Of a DNA stretch of 64,000 nucleotides, positions 60,196 through 64,000 are shown in pieces (within the stretch, counting starts at the first letter, position 1; every line of letters begins with the position of its first letter). The DNA is taken from the NCBI RefSeq assembly GCF_014805625.2, contig NW_023998452.1, forward strand, positions 1,408,308 through 1,472,307, in the 5' to 3' direction. The notes beneath the pieces were generated by a model that saw only the letters and a list, made by a program, of their open reading frames with translations, had not been told where the DNA came from and ran no database searches. Origin of the DNA: Glossina fuscipes. Its lineage: Eukaryota > Arthropoda > Insecta > Diptera > Glossinidae. The translations under genes and the position numbers were made by a program.

Positions 60196-62930
60196 CAATT
60201 CGTGTCACCACTTTTAAATCAGTGAAACCAAAACCGAAAATTGTGATATGATGGAGCATCATCAGCCTAAACTTCTAAAAGTGTTTAAGGCGCTTCAGCC
60301 ACAGATTTCTCTACTCCCTAAACTCTCTCTCTACTTCATTAAATAGAAAACTTTTATCTTAGTTGGAGAAAGGTCAAAATCATCACTGGTATTTCCTATT
60401 TCTTTATCACTATTAGATGCAAAAGCCGCGCCTCAAAATGAATACAAGCACCTATCAAACATTATTACTCTACTTCCTTTTTAACGTCCCAGTAAAATTA
60501 CCAAAAAAAATTATTTTTTTATATTATTGCGGTGGCTTCACCGTTTAAGAACTTTTGGATTTGAATGTGTTTACTGATAGAGAAGAAAATACGGTCACTT
60601 AGGTAAAATACTCTACGCTAACTAAATGCATTCTCTGTTCATTGAGCACTATTGCGCCGTTACTGGAGCAATCCTTTTAAGCTCCTTCTACTATTCATAA
60701 AATACTTTGTTCTTTTTACGCCAAGTCTTAGTTTTTTAAACTGATTAGCAGATATAGGGTTTAATATTCAAGTTATTTGCCAATGTACGACCTTCACTGT
60801 TCATTCCTTCCGTCTTCGCAACCTTATAGTAAATTATATTATTTTCCTTTAAGTGAAATTTCTTTCGTTCCATTGCCTGCCATAATCAATGCAGACCGTT
60901 TAAAAGTGACAGTTTTAATATCCTTACATAATGCTGCAATAAACCTATGCAATGCAAAGAACATAAACCTGATGCTATAATAATTAGAAGAAAACGGCTT
61001 GAGAGGAAACATGAGATGGGTTAAGTTAGTACAATTTCATGCATTAGGTTCCCTTTTTGAACCATGAAAGACTGAGAATGTCATTGTTGTGTTCGTTTAT
61101 TATTGTGTCATTTATTTGTTAGATTTAAGTAAATTGTTATGTAAACCTAATTATTCCATTAAGACGTACATTTACATACACATACGGTTTTCAAATAAAG
61201 CACAAAAAGAACATAACCGAAAATTGTAAAATCTGCCTTTCCATAGAGTACAAGGCAAGGGAATATTTCATATGTATTTTCCACATAATATGTTATTACA
61301 CGTAGAAAATGAATAAAGATAAAAAACGATAACCATGCGATGAGTAGCGTATAGATAAGTAGAGAAGCCTTCTGGAATTGAGTTTATGCCGAGTTGTTTT
61401 TCGTTATTACGGCTTTATTGGTAAAAAAAAAAAAAAAAATTATATGAACAAAAGTGCCATAACCGTAAATTTTTTCAGTTTACACCGCATTTTATATTCA
61501 GATCAGGCGCAAATAGATACTCAGGTCAGGCTCAGAGTAAAAGCGCATCTCTAGTGATTCGCTCCTCGTTTCCCACGTATTGGCTATGTGATGCAGAGAA
61601 CGCGTGCACTACGAGTGGTGCATACCGTACTATGTAATTCTCTGCTTATTGCCTGCCTTGTATCTGTATAACGTAGACAATACATACTACTAAGTAAGTC
61701 GAGTGATTCTCTCTCACAAATTTAATTTAATTATTTTTGAAATGTCTTATCTTTGCTGCAATAATACCTGGAAACTGTGTCTAACACTCACTGTCCTCTG
61801 CAACTATCTGTTACGTCTTATTTTTCGGTCCTTTTAAGAGTACCCTCTTATTCCATATCCCTCGCCCCGTTGATATCTTTCTCTTTGTTTTACCGATTCT
61901 TGTAAACAATACGTCGAATATTAACAAAAAGTATTACACAATAAAGGCACACACAAATCAGAGATATATTTGTAACTAGAAAACTTTTCAAAATAATTCG
62001 ATTTTTTGTTCTTTATTTATAATGGCAATGTGTAAGAAAGTTGTTGCGAAAAATAAAAGTTTAGCAAAACAGAGAACAGAAGTAAATATTTCGCATACAA
62101 ACGACTATCATGAATAATTTTACATGGATTAAATAAAAGCAAGCAAAGTGTTTGCTCGTATCTATTGATCCATGAGGGTGTGAAAGTGTGAAGTGCATAT
62201 GAAAGAGGATTTACAGCAATAAAGCAAAATAAGAATAAAAGTAAAAATTGTTGAACAAATTTCTAAAACATGAAACAACACACCAAGATTACAACCATAT
62301 CCATATTCAGCTTGTCGTAGGCGTGTACAAAGACGCTGGAAAAGAAATTAAAACTTTCAAATCTATTTACATTGTAAATTAAAAGTTTTTCTAGTGCTTT
62401 CGCAGAATTGCAACAATTCAAAAATTGTATTCCGAATGAGTTTTCCAGGAATCCAGGGGAAGTTCGAAGCATTTGTTTGCTGTAGGCAAACATCTCTTCT
62501 GCTTCTGCCAAGGATTTAGAAGTGAACTTAAATACAAAAACACAATAAAATCGACATTTTTCTGCACACAAGCCATCAAATATTATTTAGAAATGCAGAA
62601 AGAACTAGATGAACTATCGATTTGTTTTTTTTTCTTCTTCTTCTTCTTCTTTTTGTGCTTAAAAGGTTAGGACAGCGTAGACTTTTCAGAATATCAATGT
62701 TTTTTTTGTTGGTTTGCTGGGATGCTTTGAACCATGTCGAATATATGAAAAAAATCCTCTCATTAATTTCTTATCTACCACGAAAAGCTAGTCTGGGTCC
62801 TATTGGGCAGTGAAAGCCTAATCTCACACCTATTGATCCCTAATTCCTTTAATGCACTAGCAAATGCCTTTAGAAAGCATTTGTGTTCACCCAAAAGCGT
62901 TTCCGAAAGAAAATAGGTTAGAGTAGCCTA

Positions 62931-63119
62931 TTATTATTATTATCATTGTTATTATTATTATAAATTTAGCCAGAGAGAATAAATTCTAAGATTAAAGTCT
63001 TAAAGCACTAGCATCTAAGGCTTTCGGCTTTATTAAAAAACTCTTCCGCACTTGAGGTTTGAACCCACGACCATTGAGTTGCTAGTGGAGACTCTTGCCT
63101 ACTCGGCCACTCAGGCGGA
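62931..63119 (-). mobile_element. tRNA-derived SINE with target-site duplication
   Basis: Minus strand: a tRNA-like head with a perfect A box (TGGCCGAGTAGG, 63109-63098) and B box (GGTTCAAACCT, 63065-63055). A body of about 90 bases and a TAA/TAATAA tail follow. Plus-strand flanks are TTAGAGTAGCCTA (62918-62930) and TTAGAGCAGCCTA (63120-63132), a 13-base duplication with one mismatch. The head begins CCGC and ends GCGG like an acceptor stem, but the tail and duplication show it is a retroposon rather than a working tRNA gene. Confidence 0.82.
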
Positions 63120-64000
63120 TTAGAGCAGCCTAATTGAGATGCCCCTCGAGTAGGAATTAGGCTGAGGGCGATTCGAAAGTTTTTAGCGCTGCTTCAAACA
63201 AATTAGTTTGAAGATAAAGTTTTTCAGTTTGATTATGAATTCGGCTGTTGCGTCATGAATTTTCTTGACATTTATTCCTTTGCACAAACTCACTGCTGTT
63301 TAGGTTTCTGGACTGAGGCATAAGCCACTATTTACCCGAACTTGAGCTTGCAAACAGGATTTGATCGCCAACCTAAACAACATTCAAAAAGATTATTGCT
63401 ACAATAAATAATATGCAAAATAATTTTGAATTCATAATTTTTAATTTTTATTAAAATACAATTTTTTTACTATACCTGAAAGTAATAAAGGCAAAGGTTA
63501 AAAAAGAACGAAATAGAACTATTGTTACATGTATTTCTTTAATAGTTAGAGAATAAATTGTACTTAATTGTAAGAAAAGAAAATCACATATGTCAATATG
63601 TTTTTCATAGACGTACTAATAAGCTAGCACATGTCGATATCCAAGGATTCGTTTCACTTTGCTTCTTTTTTTTTTTGCTTTACAGCAAGGATAAGGAAAT
63701 TTTTTTTTTTTTTTTATTATTATTTTAATGATAGCAAACAAAACTATAGGTAAGGGCGTAAAGTTAAAGCCACATAAAAAATTCCGTGACCGATGGCATG
63801 ACGGTTTGCATATTGTGCATTTAGTGTAATCCTATATAAATAAATAAACTGGAGACCAGACAGTCTTTATGAGCTGCAAAAATATAACGACCAAAGTGGA
63901 GAAAAATTAATTTTTTTGTTTAATAGAGAAAGCACTAAGCCATGTGCAAACAAAGAATTCCGTTTATTTATATGCAGAAGAGACATCTTTAGCTGAACAT

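Larger units (their letters stand above)
58521..64000 (-). other. btsz: upstream or first-intron region of bitesize
   Basis: The zinc-finger exon needs an upstream exon coding the start of the Slp homology helix, but I could not find one here; it probably lies beyond the window. Apart from a mariner remnant (about 59880-60195) and a SINE (62931-63119), the stretch is AT-rich with simple runs, and no other gene is supported. Confidence 0.5.

Noticed and set aside
62263..62571. 102-codon minus-strand frame with SKSLAEAEEMFAYSKQML
   Set aside because: Considered as the missing upstream Slp helix exon. No match to the Slp pattern, and no suitable phase-2 donor was noted.
63048..63119. A functional tRNA gene
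   Set aside because: A and B boxes are intact, but the anticodon arm is poor and the TAA tail and target duplication show a SINE.
1..64000. CRISPR arrays, bacterial operons, ribosome binding sites
   Set aside because: No regularly spaced repeats or prokaryotic gene layout; the DNA is plainly eukaryotic.

Overview
This window looks like nuclear DNA of a higher (cyclorrhaphan) fly. It is AT-rich, has GT-AG introns, long T/A tracts, scattered microsatellites and decayed transposons, and carries one large gene on the minus strand. The gene is recognisable as bitesize (btsz), the fly synaptotagmin-like protein (Slp) gene. Species is not determinable from sequence alone; a calyptrate or tephritid fly would fit. 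A run of 10 Ns (23669-23678) marks an assembly gap.

Layout, read in the direction of transcription (right to left). 58520-64000: upstream or first-intron DNA with a mariner remnant and a young-looking tRNA-derived SINE. 58038-58520: exon with the end of the Slp homology helix, a His/Gln-rich insert and a FYVE-like zinc finger. 48129-44934: six exons coding a long disordered, phospho-motif-rich linker. 44933-11001: an intron of about 34 kb that itself holds two further coding exons, a giant 9.1 kb exon (37384-28270) and a 1.2 kb exon (12629-11417). 11000-7815: six common exons with a linker, C2A, C2B and the stop codon. 7815 down to about 6300: probable 3' UTR and flank. The rest, to position 1, has no supported gene.

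The splice phases close exactly. Three different upstream exons (ending at 44934, 28270 and 11417) all end in phase 1 and can join the same acceptor at 11000. This predicts three protein classes sharing the C2A-C2B tail: a Rab-binding-type form (at least 1513 residues, N-terminus outside what I can find), a giant form of 3462 residues starting at the ATG at 37384, and a short form of 828 residues starting at the ATG at 12629. From family knowledge, Slp proteins link Rab GTPases and phosphoinositide membranes, and Drosophila Bitesize organises apical actin with Moesin. The three N-termini would let one membrane-binding tail be recruited by different partners.

The introns contain a Tc1-like remnant, a mariner remnant, two SINE copies, and a dispersed repeat family whose copies share a conserved terminal motif.
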